DNA of 45,840 bases. It comes from a virus. Both the position numbers and the translations under genes were made by a program. Where the stretch lies: positions 1 through 45,840 of IMG/VR virus record IMGVR_UViG_3300025120_000113; one strand, 5' to 3'. This document shows, in pieces, positions 1-9,153 of the stretch (position 1 is the stretch's first letter; each line of letters begins with the position of its first letter). The notes under the pieces were generated by a model. That model was not told the DNA's origin and ran no database searches. It saw nothing but the letters and a program-made list of their open reading frames with translations.

Positions 1-1
1 G

Positions 2-53
2 GTTGGAGGCCGAAGCGCGACGGTCTAGTCGCGGTGAAGGCCGGAAACCCAAC
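2..53. ncRNA. candidate structured RNA element of three nested helices
   Basis: Three helices nest without conflict. GTTGG (2-6) pairs with CCAAC (49-53), GGCC (8-11) pairs with GGCC (39-42), and CGCGAC (16-21) pairs with GTCGCG (28-33) around a six-base loop. Interhelix segments are purine-rich (GAAG, GTGAA, GGAAA), as in folded RNAs. I do not recognise a known RNA family. The symmetry would also suit a DNA protein-binding site, so strand and RNA nature are uncertain. Confidence 0.3.
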
Positions 54-227
54 GCGACAAAGGAGTCAATGCACCACGCGATTAACTACTGATTGTTACG
101 ATTCGCGTGCCTGTACTTGACGCGATGATACATAAACGCGCTACTGCGTAGCCATGCGCTATCGCGCTTATCGACGGCGACGACACAGTCGCGCCGCGAC
201 CTTCAATTTGCGCTAAGCCTTAGCCGG

Positions 228-244
228 AGGCGCGCGTCGCGCCT
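228..244. repeat. perfect 7-bp GC hairpin
   Basis: AGGCGCG and CGCGCCT flank a 3-base CGT loop. The T7 run about 40 bases downstream (284-290) is too far for a classical intrinsic terminator, but archaeal-type termination needs only the T tract. A terminator, operator or origin-related hairpin are all possible. Confidence 0.45.
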
Positions 245-327
245 AGCAATTTGCCCTGCTTAACCCCATGCGAAATACAGACATTTTTTTCGTGGAAGGC
301 TTGTCTACTACTGCCGCGTCTAATCAA

Positions 328-345
328 AAAAATATCTAAAAATTC
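328..345 (+). promoter_or_regulatory. AT-rich promoter candidate for the giant gene
   Basis: An A/T-only stretch containing AAATATCTAAAAA sits about 50 bases before the start codon at 391, inside an otherwise GC-rich leader. Its placement suits an archaeal TATA element with a short leader. There is no strong ribosome binding site just before 391. This is inference from composition and spacing only. Confidence 0.25.
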
Positions 346-390
346 TCTCAACCGCTACCTTTAACGATAAGGTTGTCTTAGCCGTCTACA

Positions 391-3300
391 ATGAGCAGGT
401 CGTATGTGCGAATCATCAAGGCTGATGACGACAAGGATGCTCCTAAAGATACTCGCAAAGAAATGAGCGCGGAGGAAAAGCAAAAACGCGCACTGATGGG
501 TAAAAAACTCATCCGAAGCGCAGGTAGTAAGTTAATCAGCGCCGCGCTAAAAGAAGACAAGCCCGATGTTGAAGACCTATTTAACGAACTATTATACTTG
601 AATAATAAAATGTTTGGCGACTTCCTAGGGCTGACAGAAGATGAAATGTTTGAAGTTAAGAGGGACGAAGAAGGAGATATTGTAAACCCTAGTTTGATGT
701 CTACACCCATGATAACTAAGGAAATTATAAGTTTGATTAATTTTGTTGGTAGCAAAGATAAATTAAAATTCGGGGATAAAGTTGTCGATAATACGCTGCG
801 CGAAGAAATTAGCAAAGAGAAAGAACTCTACCTGCAAGAAAAAGACGCGTCTAAGAAGAATGGCGAAATCGCGATAAACATAGGTACCGGTTTCGTACCT
901 ATATTAGCAGAAGGTTTTGAAAAGCGAAGGCGTAACAAATCGGACAGGGTTGCCGGTATATTCCAAAACCGATTGTTGAATTATATTCAAGGTGATAAGA
1001 CCAAGCACCCGCTTTCGTTCAGTATGCTTGCTACTCGCGACAAAATAGATATGCCCGTTAGGGAGCGTAGGCCTAGTAAGTTAGAAGAAGCAACTGGTAA
1101 GGTCGATGAAAACTTTGCATCTAACTTGGAAAGGCAAGGCGCGGAAGGAAGGAGTGAATTAGGTAGCCGTGATGTTGCGCCTAATGTCACACCCAAAGGT
1201 GTTAAAGTTGTAAACACCCCTAAGAAAATTTTAGAAGAAAGAAGTTCTTTCCCCAAGTTTACTCAAATGTATCAATCCTCTACACCGGGTAAGACCGACA
1301 TAACTAGACGGCGTCAAGATATGAAAGAGAGAAGTAAAGCCGCGGGGGAACTATACAGCGATGTATTTGATGAATTCCAAGATTATAGGCGCGGTGGTAG
1401 AAGTTCTGTCGCTGAACTAAAAAGTACAAGCAATGCAGATATGGCTAAGTGGCAACAACTCATTGAAAACAAAATGAATGACACCATGGAAACTAACCCT
1501 AAGCAAGCGGTGAAAGCAGTTCAACAGGACTTTGATAGTTTTATGAGAATGGCTTTACAAAACCATGGTATAGGTTCTTCCGGTCGTCCTAAAAAGACCG
1601 GTGGTGAAATTCTAGCACCTAAAACAGACAGCATGGTGACACCTGCATTTTATGAAGTCGCTAAAAGAATGGGCGTGAAACTATCGTTACCAAACATAGG
1701 TGACAGACTTATTCAAGATTACTTTAAAGACGGGTCGGGTACCACAGCGCAAAGTAAAGAATTTAGAAATAAGTTAAGAGAAGCGTTAGATGAAGACATG
1801 ATAACAGACGCGCATCACCCTGCTTTGAAAAATGCATTCGGAACTGGCGAAATATTCGACCCCGAAAAGTTTGAGGTTGAGCATCGGCGCGCTACTATGG
1901 AGGGTGGTGTAAGCCCACTCACAAACCTTGAGAGGACAGGTGGTAGCGCAACTGCTTCTCTTAATGAAAAGGCAGGTAGTAAAGATACCGAGGCTAGTGT
2001 TGCCGACCTTAAGCGAAGAACTTATGATAAAACTAACAATGACAATAAAATAAGTGCCGCGCTAAAAGACTTAGAGTTCCGTTTAAAATACGACAAGTTA
2101 GACCCGTTTGTTTATGAAAATATCAAAAATAAAATATTAGCAACAGAAGCAGGTGCGGCGTTGCAGGACTACAACTTCCCCGACGAAGAAATGCCTAAAC
2201 CGGAAGATTTCCCCGAAGGACATCCGTACGCTAAGATGACCTCCGAAGAAATTATGCATCAATCTAAAAAATTGTTTGACCAACTAATAGGTTCGGGGCG
2301 TATAATAAATGACATTAACGATAGATTGACTGAAAATGGTCTTAGCCAAACCGAGATTGAAAAATTAGAATTGTCAACGGAAGATGTCACTAACTTAGCA
2401 GACATACTAAACGCAGGCTCACCTCAAGAATCTCAAAGAGTGTTAGAAACATTCAATGATAAAAATGTCAAAAGATATGAGTTAGCATTTGCTAACGGGG
2501 TAGACCGTGATTATTTAGGTTCTATCAGTAATCAAATAGATAAAACAAAGAAAATGGTTAATGAAGCAGGTATAAATCCTACCGACTTCGCAACTGCTGC
2601 TATGATGTTTTCGCAAAATAATTTTTCCAAAGACTCATACAACAACGCGTTTAATCACTTACTTGCTAGGTCTAAGAAAGGTGGGTCAAACGCCTATGTT
2701 ATGTATCAAGTCATAGCCGCGGCTAAGAAAGCAAATAATGAACGGGCGAATCATATCGCTTATCAAGAAAGCGTTATACATCAAAATGAAAGATTCTTCA
2801 ATCATGGTAAGCATAAACCGCAAGATGATGAAGAAGTAGATGATGAACATAAGCATCATATCATTAGCGAGGCAGAAGATTGCGAAGCCTGTCATTCTAA
2901 ACATTTCAGCACTAGAAGTAGCGAAGAAGCAAAAGCGCAAACACCGGTCGATTCTAGGGATAGTAAAAAGTCAGCATTTGTTAATCGCGATTTATTAGTT
3001 CCAAAAATAGCATTTCAATTTAACGAAGCGACCGGTCAAGAGGATGCCATACCCCTGTTTGATGATAGTAAATTAAGTGTGGCTCAAATATGTCATCACA
3101 TATTTGGAGGTAACAAATCGTTGAAAAAATATCAAGAAGAACTGGCTAGAACTCAAAGAATTTTTGGTTTAGACGACTTTAGAATGAAACGACGGATAGA
3201 GCGTGAAATTCGTGATGCTGTAAAAGACGGTAATCCTAACATTGACAGTGCGATTAAAAAGTATAACTTGAAAACTAAACTTGAGAAAATACAGCCGATA

Positions 3301-6300
3301 GGTGGTGCTAATTTAACCCCTCATCAAAGAGTTGCGTTAGGGCATGTTTTGCCGAATAAATTTCAAGGCGCAGGTCAAAGAGAGAACGCGCGTATTAGAG
3401 GTTTAGTCGGAACTCAAATGTCCGGTCTAGTTGAAGCGTTTAAACTGCTGAAAGATATAAAATCGGGCGAAATTACAGACAGCGATGGTAAAAAAATATC
3501 ACTTAAAGGGATAAGCAACAAAAAAAATGGGAAAGAAAATCGTGCTAAATTGATACAAGGTTTGTATAAAGGAAGTGCTGACGACGCAAAACAAGAAACA
3601 TATTTGAGCGCTCATAACTTACTCGCTAAGTTTATAGAAAATATTGTAGACGAGCATAAAGAAGAAGCAGGTGCTTGGCACGAAGAAAAAGGTCAACACA
3701 TGGTTCATTCAGCAGACCCCGATAATCCTAATCAAAGAATCGAAGGTAAATATCATGCTAGTAAAATTGGTCAAGACGCGCATGACATGTTGACACAAGA
3801 GAGAGATGGTATAAACGACAAGTATGACTCTATTCTTCAAGAAGAAATGGACAGATTAGCGAACTGTCAATCACCTATGGATTTGGCACCTGCCGGTTCA
3901 AATGTCATCAGTATACCTAAGCACATGTTCCAAATGATAGGTTACGCGGATGGTGATGTTATCACTATTACAGGTGATGATGGGACTGAGCATAAAGCGA
4001 AAATCGCTAAAGCCTTCCCGCCTAAATATGATAATCAAGATAAAGCACAACTTAGATTATATCAACCTCTACCTGCTGAGATAAGTAATGGATTTGTTAA
4101 GAACAACGAGTTGGTGAAACCGCGTATATTTAATCAAACGCGATGGTTTGCTAACAGACAGAAAGAAGGTGTAAGTTTAGATAATTTGTCTAAAGAATTG
4201 AATAGAAAAATCAAAGCAAGTAGTGATGATTTGACTGCGTCTAAAAAAGACGCTGATTATACTAAAAGAAGAAATCAAATCGCCTACGGTGCGTTAATGA
4301 CAGCAGGTGCGCAATTATTACCTTTTATCGGAGAAACTGACGAAAATAAAATTTTCGACGCGCTTAATAACATTAGAGAAGACATTTACACAGATAGTGA
4401 AGGTATGCCTGTACCGGATGTTTTTACAGCAGACGGTGAAGGTACTATTGGTAGAAGTTACATATACAGACCCGATAAATATATGCAAGGTCAATTAACA
4501 GGTGTGGGAGGAACAGGTTTGATTGCTGAACACGCTAACATATTGTTACCTATGTTAGATGATATTACAATGATTAACGCTTTGAGAAAAGCGTACAAAA
4601 ACTCACCTTTGACAGAAGAGCAAAAAAATGTAGTGAGAGATTCTGTCGCTCTAAAAAATAATCAAAGCACTCATGTCAAGAGAATACAAAGAAAATTATT
4701 AGGTGACGAGCATCAAGAAGAAGAAAGTAGTGAGAAAGACGCGCCTGTCATCAAACAAGATAAGATTAGCGAGAGTGAATTAAGAAGGTTAGACCGTAAT
4801 AACCACTACCCCAAAGAGTTGTTAGAAAAAATAATGAGTGGCGGGGCTGATGAATTGGTAGAAAATTACATCAAAGGAGGGCCTACTGCTTGCGGAACAT
4901 GTGGTGGTACTTGTCGAGTTAATCGAGAAGAGGCTATCGCGTATCTTCAATCTCATGTAAAAGAACTGAAAAACGCGAATCCTAATAGCCCTGCTATGAG
5001 AAGAGCGGTTGAAGAATTTCTAAGACCGTTTAATCATCAATCGTTTGAGAGTCATCCTAGAAGTGATATGTTAGAACCTCATGAACATTCACAATACTCT
5101 TGCCCAAGTTGTGAAGAACATGACCATCCCGATGTCGGTAGATATTCTAGCGGGCAATGTTCTCATTGTAACGCTAGTGGTAGACGCGACCCTCATGACG
5201 ATAAGCATGTGCAAGAAGGTTACGAGAATGAAGATGGTGAATTCGTACCGGGTAAAATTAGTCACCATATCGAGGGAGGCAGATTGCCTCCTATTGAAGA
5301 CATGATGTCGGCGCAAAAACCTAAATTTAGTTTCTTAGACAAAGACAATCCGTTCGCAGGTATTTTGCCTAAAAATTCATTGGCTATTGATGCGTTCAAA
5401 GAAGGAGCCGCGCGAGGTATGTTCTCACCGTTAGTCACGCCGGAAGACGCTAACGAAATGACAAAAAGATATTTGACAGGTCTAGGCAAATTTGACAAGA
5501 AGAAATTTAAGACATTCCTTCAACAAATAAAAGAGGGTAAAGATGAGTTCGACCCTATGAGTAGTGTGAGAGCAGCAAGTAGAATAGCACTACCGACTGA
5601 TGAAGTAACATTAGAGGCTCGAAGACAGAAGGCGATTAGAGAAGGTAGAGTTGCTCAACCACAACCGGGCATTGACAACATTCAATCCGAGCCAAAAAAG
5701 AGAAAGGAAAATGCAATTTTAGCCGCGCATCATAGAAAACATATTGACCAAATGTTGAACTCATTGATAGAGAATATAGAAACAAACAAAGATATTATCG
5801 GTGAAAGTAATTATAGCAAAGCGGCGGAACTATCTAAACAAATAAGAGAACATGAGCAATTATACTTACATCACGAAGAAGATGAACATGAGTTGGTTGA
5901 TTTGTTTCATCAACTGCAAAATATTGCTCACATACCTTTCACGACCGGTAGTAAAAAAGTCGCGGCAGGAGTTAACGAAAGTGGTGAACAAATTTATGAC
6001 ACTGTCGAAAACAAACCTGCGCCGTTTACTTACGATGCAGAAAGCGGAGAACTTAGACCCCCGCATAAAAGAAGGTCTTTTCAAAACCTAACATACAAAG
6101 ACGGTATGTGGCAAACCGCTAGAGAAATAGAACAAGGTTTGCATAGAGTGGGTGCAACACATGGTCCTGTATTAGATGAGAATGAAATGCTAAAAATGTA
6201 TGCACACTCTCCGGCCTTGCTAAAAATTCATGAGAAATTTAGAAATCAAGGAGATTACGATAAAAATGATGAAGAGAAGTTACTCTACATCTTAAACGGT

Positions 6301-7542
6301 GATAAGGCTAGAGAAATAAAAGGCATAGACAAACCGTTAGATACAAGAAAAGTCAAAGACTTCATGCACCCCGACTTCAAAGCATTGATGAAAGAGTTTG
6401 GTATAGAAAAGGATGAACAGTTCATACCTTTTGGTCAAGAAGGTAATATGACATCGTTTGAAGGTGTCGCGTTTAATAAAGAGTTTTTGCGCAAAATAGA
6501 GAAAGAAGGGTTGAGGTTGAAAGACCTTAAGACATATCTAGGTATTGAAAACACAGAAAAAAGTTTTTACAATAAAGACGAAGTTAAACGCCTCGATAAA
6601 GATTACAACGACAATTTGAATCGTGCGAGCAAAGACCAATTTAAAAAATATATTAAACTACTTGCTGTGAAGGATTTGTTAAGTAAAGATGAAGACACTA
6701 TGTCATACGAAAACCCCGGACTTTTGGCAAAAATAAAATCAAAGGGGTTAGATATTAATAATGTGAACCCTAGTACGATTCTTCAATCTTTCTTTGGCGA
6801 CGCTACATTTATGGATTCTGTGTTGGAATCAGCCATGCAAGACATTGGCATAAGCGGTAGTGATACTAATTACGAAAGTATGGGTGAGTTTGATGAAGAT
6901 ATTGGTATGAACAGCAAGATAAGAATGCGAAACGGTCAAGTGTTAAGCGCGAAAAATTACAAGCAGACTGCGCTTGCTGCGGCTACTGTTAACAACAAGC
7001 CTACGCCTCTACCACAAAAGCCGGAAGAGATGGTACAATACGCGACTCAATTCTCTAGAGCAAATAGTTTAGAATCAAAAGTAGCAGAAAACATGCAGCA
7101 AAGAGCCGCCTTTGAACACTTCCCCGGATATATGTATAGAAATATGGCTAACAAAGCAATAACAGATTTAGGATATACTAACATGAACGATGCGATAAAG
7201 GACTTTGAAGCAGGTAAATTACCTCAACTTGCTGATATATTAGGAGGTAACTATGAACTTGCGCAAGAATCATCACCACTTTGGCAAAATCAATCTACTG
7301 AGGACAGATTACATTACAATAAAGTGCAAGGCGCGTTACCTAGGGACTCTCCCGACAGACGCGGCGAATCGACTGGTCAAGAAGTGGATATTAATGAAAG
7401 AGAACCGCAACCACCCACTCAACAACAACCACCTGCGCCTGTTGGAAATGTTTTCGGCGGCACTTTTGAACCGCGACCAAACTTCGCTACATACGAAACA
7501 ACCCAACAGCAAAACCCTTTCACCGGAAGAAATTATCAATAA
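391..7542 (+). CDS. giant virion-module protein of unknown function (2383 aa)
   Basis: I do not recognise a family for the full length. The product is very large, hydrophilic and rich in Lys, Asp, Glu and Asn, with no signal peptide or membrane segment. Metal-binding-type clusters are visible: His-rich residues followed by CEAC at about 830, C-G-T-C-G-G-T-C at about 1500, and C-P-S-C plus C-S-H-C-N-A-S-G at about 1570-1595. The last two resemble DnaJ-type zinc knuckles split by an insert. Around residues 1170-1230 a stretch (ISIPKHMFQ... GDVITI) weakly resembles an Ufd1/Cdc48-N double-psi barrel. The C-terminus is Pro/Gln-rich. The ATG at 391 lacks a clear ribosome binding site. Its place in the head/packaging gene set suggests an internal virion or ejected protein, by inference only. 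The N-terminus (M-S-R-S-Y-V-R) echoes that of the major capsid protein (M-A-R-N-Y-V-R), which may be chance. Confidence 0.85.
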   Translation: MSRSYVRIIKADDDKDAPKDTRKEMSAEEKQKRALMGKKLIRSAGSKLISAALKEDKPDVEDLFNELLYLNNKMFGDFLGLTEDEMFEVKRDEEGDIVNPSLMSTPMITKEIISLINFVGSKDKLKFGDKVVDNTLREEISKEKELYLQEKDASKKNGEIAINIGTGFVPILAEGFEKRRRNKSDRVAGIFQNRLLNYIQGDKTKHPLSFSMLATRDKIDMPVRERRPSKLEEATGKVDENFASNLERQGAEGRSELGSRDVAPNVTPKGVKVVNTPKKILEERSSFPKFTQMYQSSTPGKTDITRRRQDMKERSKAAGELYSDVFDEFQDYRRGGRSSVAELKSTSNADMAKWQQLIENKMNDTMETNPKQAVKAVQQDFDSFMRMALQNHGIGSSGRPKKTGGEILAPKTDSMVTPAFYEVAKRMGVKLSLPNIGDRLIQDYFKDGSGTTAQSKEFRNKLREALDEDMITDAHHPALKNAFGTGEIFDPEKFEVEHRRATMEGGVSPLTNLERTGGSATASLNEKAGSKDTEASVADLKRRTYDKTNNDNKISAALKDLEFRLKYDKLDPFVYENIKNKILATEAGAALQDYNFPDEEMPKPEDFPEGHPYAKMTSEEIMHQSKKLFDQLIGSGRIINDINDRLTENGLSQTEIEKLELSTEDVTNLADILNAGSPQESQRVLETFNDKNVKRYELAFANGVDRDYLGSISNQIDKTKKMVNEAGINPTDFATAAMMFSQNNFSKDSYNNAFNHLLARSKKGGSNAYVMYQVIAAAKKANNERANHIAYQESVIHQNERFFNHGKHKPQDDEEVDDEHKHHIISEAEDCEACHSKHFSTRSSEEAKAQTPVDSRDSKKSAFVNRDLLVPKIAFQFNEATGQEDAIPLFDDSKLSVAQICHHIFGGNKSLKKYQEELARTQRIFGLDDFRMKRRIEREIRDAVKDGNPNIDSAIKKYNLKTKLEKIQPIGGANLTPHQRVALGHVLPNKFQGAGQRENARIRGLVGTQMSGLVEAFKLLKDIKSGEITDSDGKKISLKGISNKKNGKENRAKLIQGLYKGSADDAKQETYLSAHNLLAKFIENIVDEHKEEAGAWHEEKGQHMVHSADPDNPNQRIEGKYHASKIGQDAHDMLTQERDGINDKYDSILQEEMDRLANCQSPMDLAPAGSNVISIPKHMFQMIGYADGDVITITGDDGTEHKAKIAKAFPPKYDNQDKAQLRLYQPLPAEISNGFVKNNELVKPRIFNQTRWFANRQKEGVSLDNLSKELNRKIKASSDDLTASKKDADYTKRRNQIAYGALMTAGAQLLPFIGETDENKIFDALNNIREDIYTDSEGMPVPDVFTADGEGTIGRSYIYRPDKYMQGQLTGVGGTGLIAEHANILLPMLDDITMINALRKAYKNSPLTEEQKNVVRDSVALKNNQSTHVKRIQRKLLGDEHQEEESSEKDAPVIKQDKISESELRRLDRNNHYPKELLEKIMSGGADELVENYIKGGPTACGTCGGTCRVNREEAIAYLQSHVKELKNANPNSPAMRRAVEEFLRPFNHQSFESHPRSDMLEPHEHSQYSCPSCEEHDHPDVGRYSSGQCSHCNASGRRDPHDDKHVQEGYENEDGEFVPGKISHHIEGGRLPPIEDMMSAQKPKFSFLDKDNPFAGILPKNSLAIDAFKEGAARGMFSPLVTPEDANEMTKRYLTGLGKFDKKKFKTFLQQIKEGKDEFDPMSSVRAASRIALPTDEVTLEARRQKAIREGRVAQPQPGIDNIQSEPKKRKENAILAAHHRKHIDQMLNSLIENIETNKDIIGESNYSKAAELSKQIREHEQLYLHHEEDEHELVDLFHQLQNIAHIPFTTGSKKVAAGVNESGEQIYDTVENKPAPFTYDAESGELRPPHKRRSFQNLTYKDGMWQTAREIEQGLHRVGATHGPVLDENEMLKMYAHSPALLKIHEKFRNQGDYDKNDEEKLLYILNGDKAREIKGIDKPLDTRKVKDFMHPDFKALMKEFGIEKDEQFIPFGQEGNMTSFEGVAFNKEFLRKIEKEGLRLKDLKTYLGIENTEKSFYNKDEVKRLDKDYNDNLNRASKDQFKKYIKLLAVKDLLSKDEDTMSYENPGLLAKIKSKGLDINNVNPSTILQSFFGDATFMDSVLESAMQDIGISGSDTNYESMGEFDEDIGMNSKIRMRNGQVLSAKNYKQTALAAATVNNKPTPLPQKPEEMVQYATQFSRANSLESKVAENMQQRAAFEHFPGYMYRNMANKAITDLGYTNMNDAIKDFEAGKLPQLADILGGNYELAQESSPLWQNQSTEDRLHYNKVQGALPRDSPDRRGESTGQEVDINEREPQPPTQQQPPAPVGNVFGGTFEPRPNFATYETTQQQNPFTGRNYQ

Positions 7543-7625
7543 TCTCATTGTTGTATTAGAATAATAATGATAATCTCTCTATTGTTATAATAATAATATG
7601 ATAATATTGAGAAAAAGGTGAATCA

Positions 7626-7641
7626 AATACATTTATGTATT
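7626..7641. promoter_or_regulatory. inverted repeat in the AT-rich intergenic region
   Basis: AATACAT and ATGTATT flank a TT spacer in the 135-base AT-rich gap after the giant gene. The centre lies about 45 bases before the GTG start preferred for the next gene, so it could overlap a TATA element or serve as an operator for the membrane/GTPase module. The preceding 7560-7610 stretch is almost pure A/T with repeated AATAAT words and no gene. Confidence 0.35.
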
Positions 7642-7677
7642 GACCGCGCTACCATGACCAACAGGAGGTTGCTTCCC

Positions 7678-8184
7678 GTGCAATCAAGCCCCAACAAAAA
7701 TAGTGACGAATTAAGAATTTTAGGACTAATTTCATTTGTAAGTATACTCGTCGGATGCTCTATTGCAGTATTTGACGCGAGAATGTGGTTATATGATGAT
7801 GAAACATATACAAACGCGATAACATATACCATGGGAGCGTTTACATTACAGGGTATGGCGTATTTTATTTACAAAATGCTAGCACAAGACAGTATGGACC
7901 AAAAAGCGTTGCTGTCTAACATGCAAAGAAGCATGTCAAGACAAATGCAAGCGCAACAAATGCGATTTGCTCAAGCGCAAATGGAAATGGAAATCAAAAA
8001 GCAAGAGGTTACTTTCGCAAAACAGATGGAAGATTTAGAAAAAGACCCCGAAGTGCAACAATATCTTGGTTTGATGGGTTTAGATGCAGAACAACAAACC
8101 CCTCAACACAAAGCAGAAGAGAAAGAATCTTTGCACTTAGGTAGAAAGCGCAACACAGACGGCACATACGCTAAAGGAGAATGA
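7678..8184 (+). CDS. two-helix membrane protein with cytoplasmic coiled coil
   Basis: Not recognised as a known family. After a short polar N-terminus there are two hydrophobic segments: roughly residues 15-35 (ILGLISFVSILVGCSIAV) and roughly residues 50-70 (ITYTMGAF... MAYFIYKML). A long Met/Gln/Glu-rich segment follows that should form a coiled coil, then a charged C-terminus. The GTG at 7678 is preferred because GGAGGT lies eight bases before it. An in-frame ATG at 7654 and GTG at 7618 are alternatives. It is the first gene of a small-membrane-protein and GTPase cluster and may anchor a complex at a membrane. Confidence 0.7.
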   Translation: MQSSPNKNSDELRILGLISFVSILVGCSIAVFDARMWLYDDETYTNAITYTMGAFTLQGMAYFIYKMLAQDSMDQKALLSNMQRSMSRQMQAQQMRFAQAQMEMEIKKQEVTFAKQMEDLEKDPEVQQYLGLMGLDAEQQTPQHKAEEKESLHLGRKRNTDGTYAKGE

Positions 8185-8190
8185 TTTACT

Positions 8191-8427
8191 ATGGGTTGGT
8201 TGTTCAAAACCCCAAGTGACGATGCTACGGAAGCAACCCTACGCGCTTTACATACTCAAAACACACTTGATAACTACTATGAGAGAGGCAGGGCTTTACT
8301 TCTGTGCGTTATAGTTGGTTTTCTAACTGCTTTTGGCGTATCTTATTTTGAATTACAAACAGAAACTAGCATTTGGGAAAACACAGTAGAGTGGTTTTTC
8401 AACATAATAATAAGTTGGGTGAATTAA
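8191..8427 (+). CDS. small single-pass membrane protein
   Basis: 78 residues with one clear hydrophobic helix (about 36-56, LLLCVIVGFLTAFGVSYF) and a second amphipathic, Trp-rich segment at the C-terminus. The N-terminus M-G-W-L-F-K-T-P resembles the M-V-W-P-F-S-N-P start of the gene at 10057 and fits the wider W-x-x-L/F-K pattern in this window. The start is preceded by GGAG. The stop codon overlaps the next start (TAATG), so translation is probably coupled to the GTPase gene. Function unknown. Confidence 0.7.
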   Translation: MGWLFKTPSDDATEATLRALHTQNTLDNYYERGRALLLCVIVGFLTAFGVSYFELQTETSIWENTVEWFFNIIISWVN

Positions 8428-9149
8428 TGGTTGCGACAATGGCCGGTAGCGCACTTATGGGCGCGGTTGTTTACGGAAAAGAACTCTATAACTTCCTTAA
8501 ACCGCGCAGAATAGGAGTTTATGGTCCGACAATGGTAGGTAAAACAACACTTGACCAATTTATGCGCACTCCGGGTGAAATGGATAACATAGAAGATAGA
8601 ACATACCATTCACGCAAGTTACTTTCTAAAGGATATGTTCTTCCTAAAGCAAGTCGTAAGCGTATTCGTTGGCAAGGTGAGAAAAGAGTAGTTCATTCTG
8701 CTGATATTGGCGGCCAACAGCGTTTTTGGAACTTGTGGATAGACGATATGGTTGAAAGACAGGTAGAAATTGCCATATTTATGACAGATACGCGTGTGTT
8801 GAAAGGAAAAGGGGCTGATGTTATAGACGCTATCGGCGGATTTGAGTTTTTAGTAGACGCTTTGATAGAAAAAAGATGGAAATATCGTTCATTGTACTCA
8901 AGAATGCGTGGGAAACGCTATGCTCCTAAGCAAATATGGCTTGTAGCGAATAAAGCAGATGAATGGTGGGACGATAAAGCCAATATGTTATGGCAATCTA
9001 ACAGACTGCGAGAGCATAATATATTTGATACCCACAGACCTGCCATGCGAAGACTGCAAAAGGCAGGTATTCCGTGTCGTGTTAGTATGATGGCGACTAA
9101 AATAGGTTGGAATGTTGAAAAAACAATGATAGAGATGTTAACTTGGTGA
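8427..9149 (+). CDS. Arf/Ras-like small GTPase
   Basis: 240 residues. The nucleotide-binding motifs are in canonical order: P-loop G-P-T-M-V-G-K-T at 33-40, G3 D-I-G-G-Q at 93-97, and G4 N-K-A-D at 175-178. D-x-G-G-Q followed by Q-R-F-W is typical of the Arf/SR-beta branch rather than of bacterial Era-type GTPases. The first 25 residues are mildly hydrophobic and may contact a membrane. ATG 8427 is chosen over the upstream in-frame ATG at 8373 because GGTGA lies just before it and it overlaps the previous stop. Neighbours on both sides are small membrane proteins, so a membrane-recruited switch is a reasonable inference. Such GTPases are very unusual in tailed viruses. Substrate and partners are unknown. 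Confidence 0.85.
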   Translation: MVATMAGSALMGAVVYGKELYNFLKPRRIGVYGPTMVGKTTLDQFMRTPGEMDNIEDRTYHSRKLLSKGYVLPKASRKRIRWQGEKRVVHSADIGGQQRFWNLWIDDMVERQVEIAIFMTDTRVLKGKGADVIDAIGGFEFLVDALIEKRWKYRSLYSRMRGKRYAPKQIWLVANKADEWWDDKANMLWQSNRLREHNIFDTHRPAMRRLQKAGIPCRVSMMATKIGWNVEKTMIEMLTW

Positions 9150-9153
9150 AAAA

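Larger units (their letters stand above)
1..390. other. GC-rich noncoding block rich in palindromes
   Basis: No credible coding frame is seen in these 390 bases before the giant gene. The first 250 bases are dense in CGCG/GCGC words and short inverted repeats. Examples are three nested helices in 2-53, a bulged 8-bp stem (71-81 with 103-110), a 7-bp perfect hairpin (228-244) and an odd-length GTCGCG/CGCGAC palindrome near 188-200. A T7 run follows at 284-290, then an AT-rich stretch. This could be a structured RNA with a T-rich terminator, a packaging or replication site, or the control region of the downstream gene. The sequence alone does not decide, and the element may extend upstream of the window. 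Confidence 0.5.

Noticed and set aside
1-390. tRNA gene in the leading noncoding block
   Set aside because: No cloverleaf with a T-arm GGTTCRA and acceptor pairing could be drawn.
8373-8426. Upstream extension of the GTPase
   Set aside because: It lies inside the preceding membrane-protein gene, and a better start with GGTGA exists at 8427.
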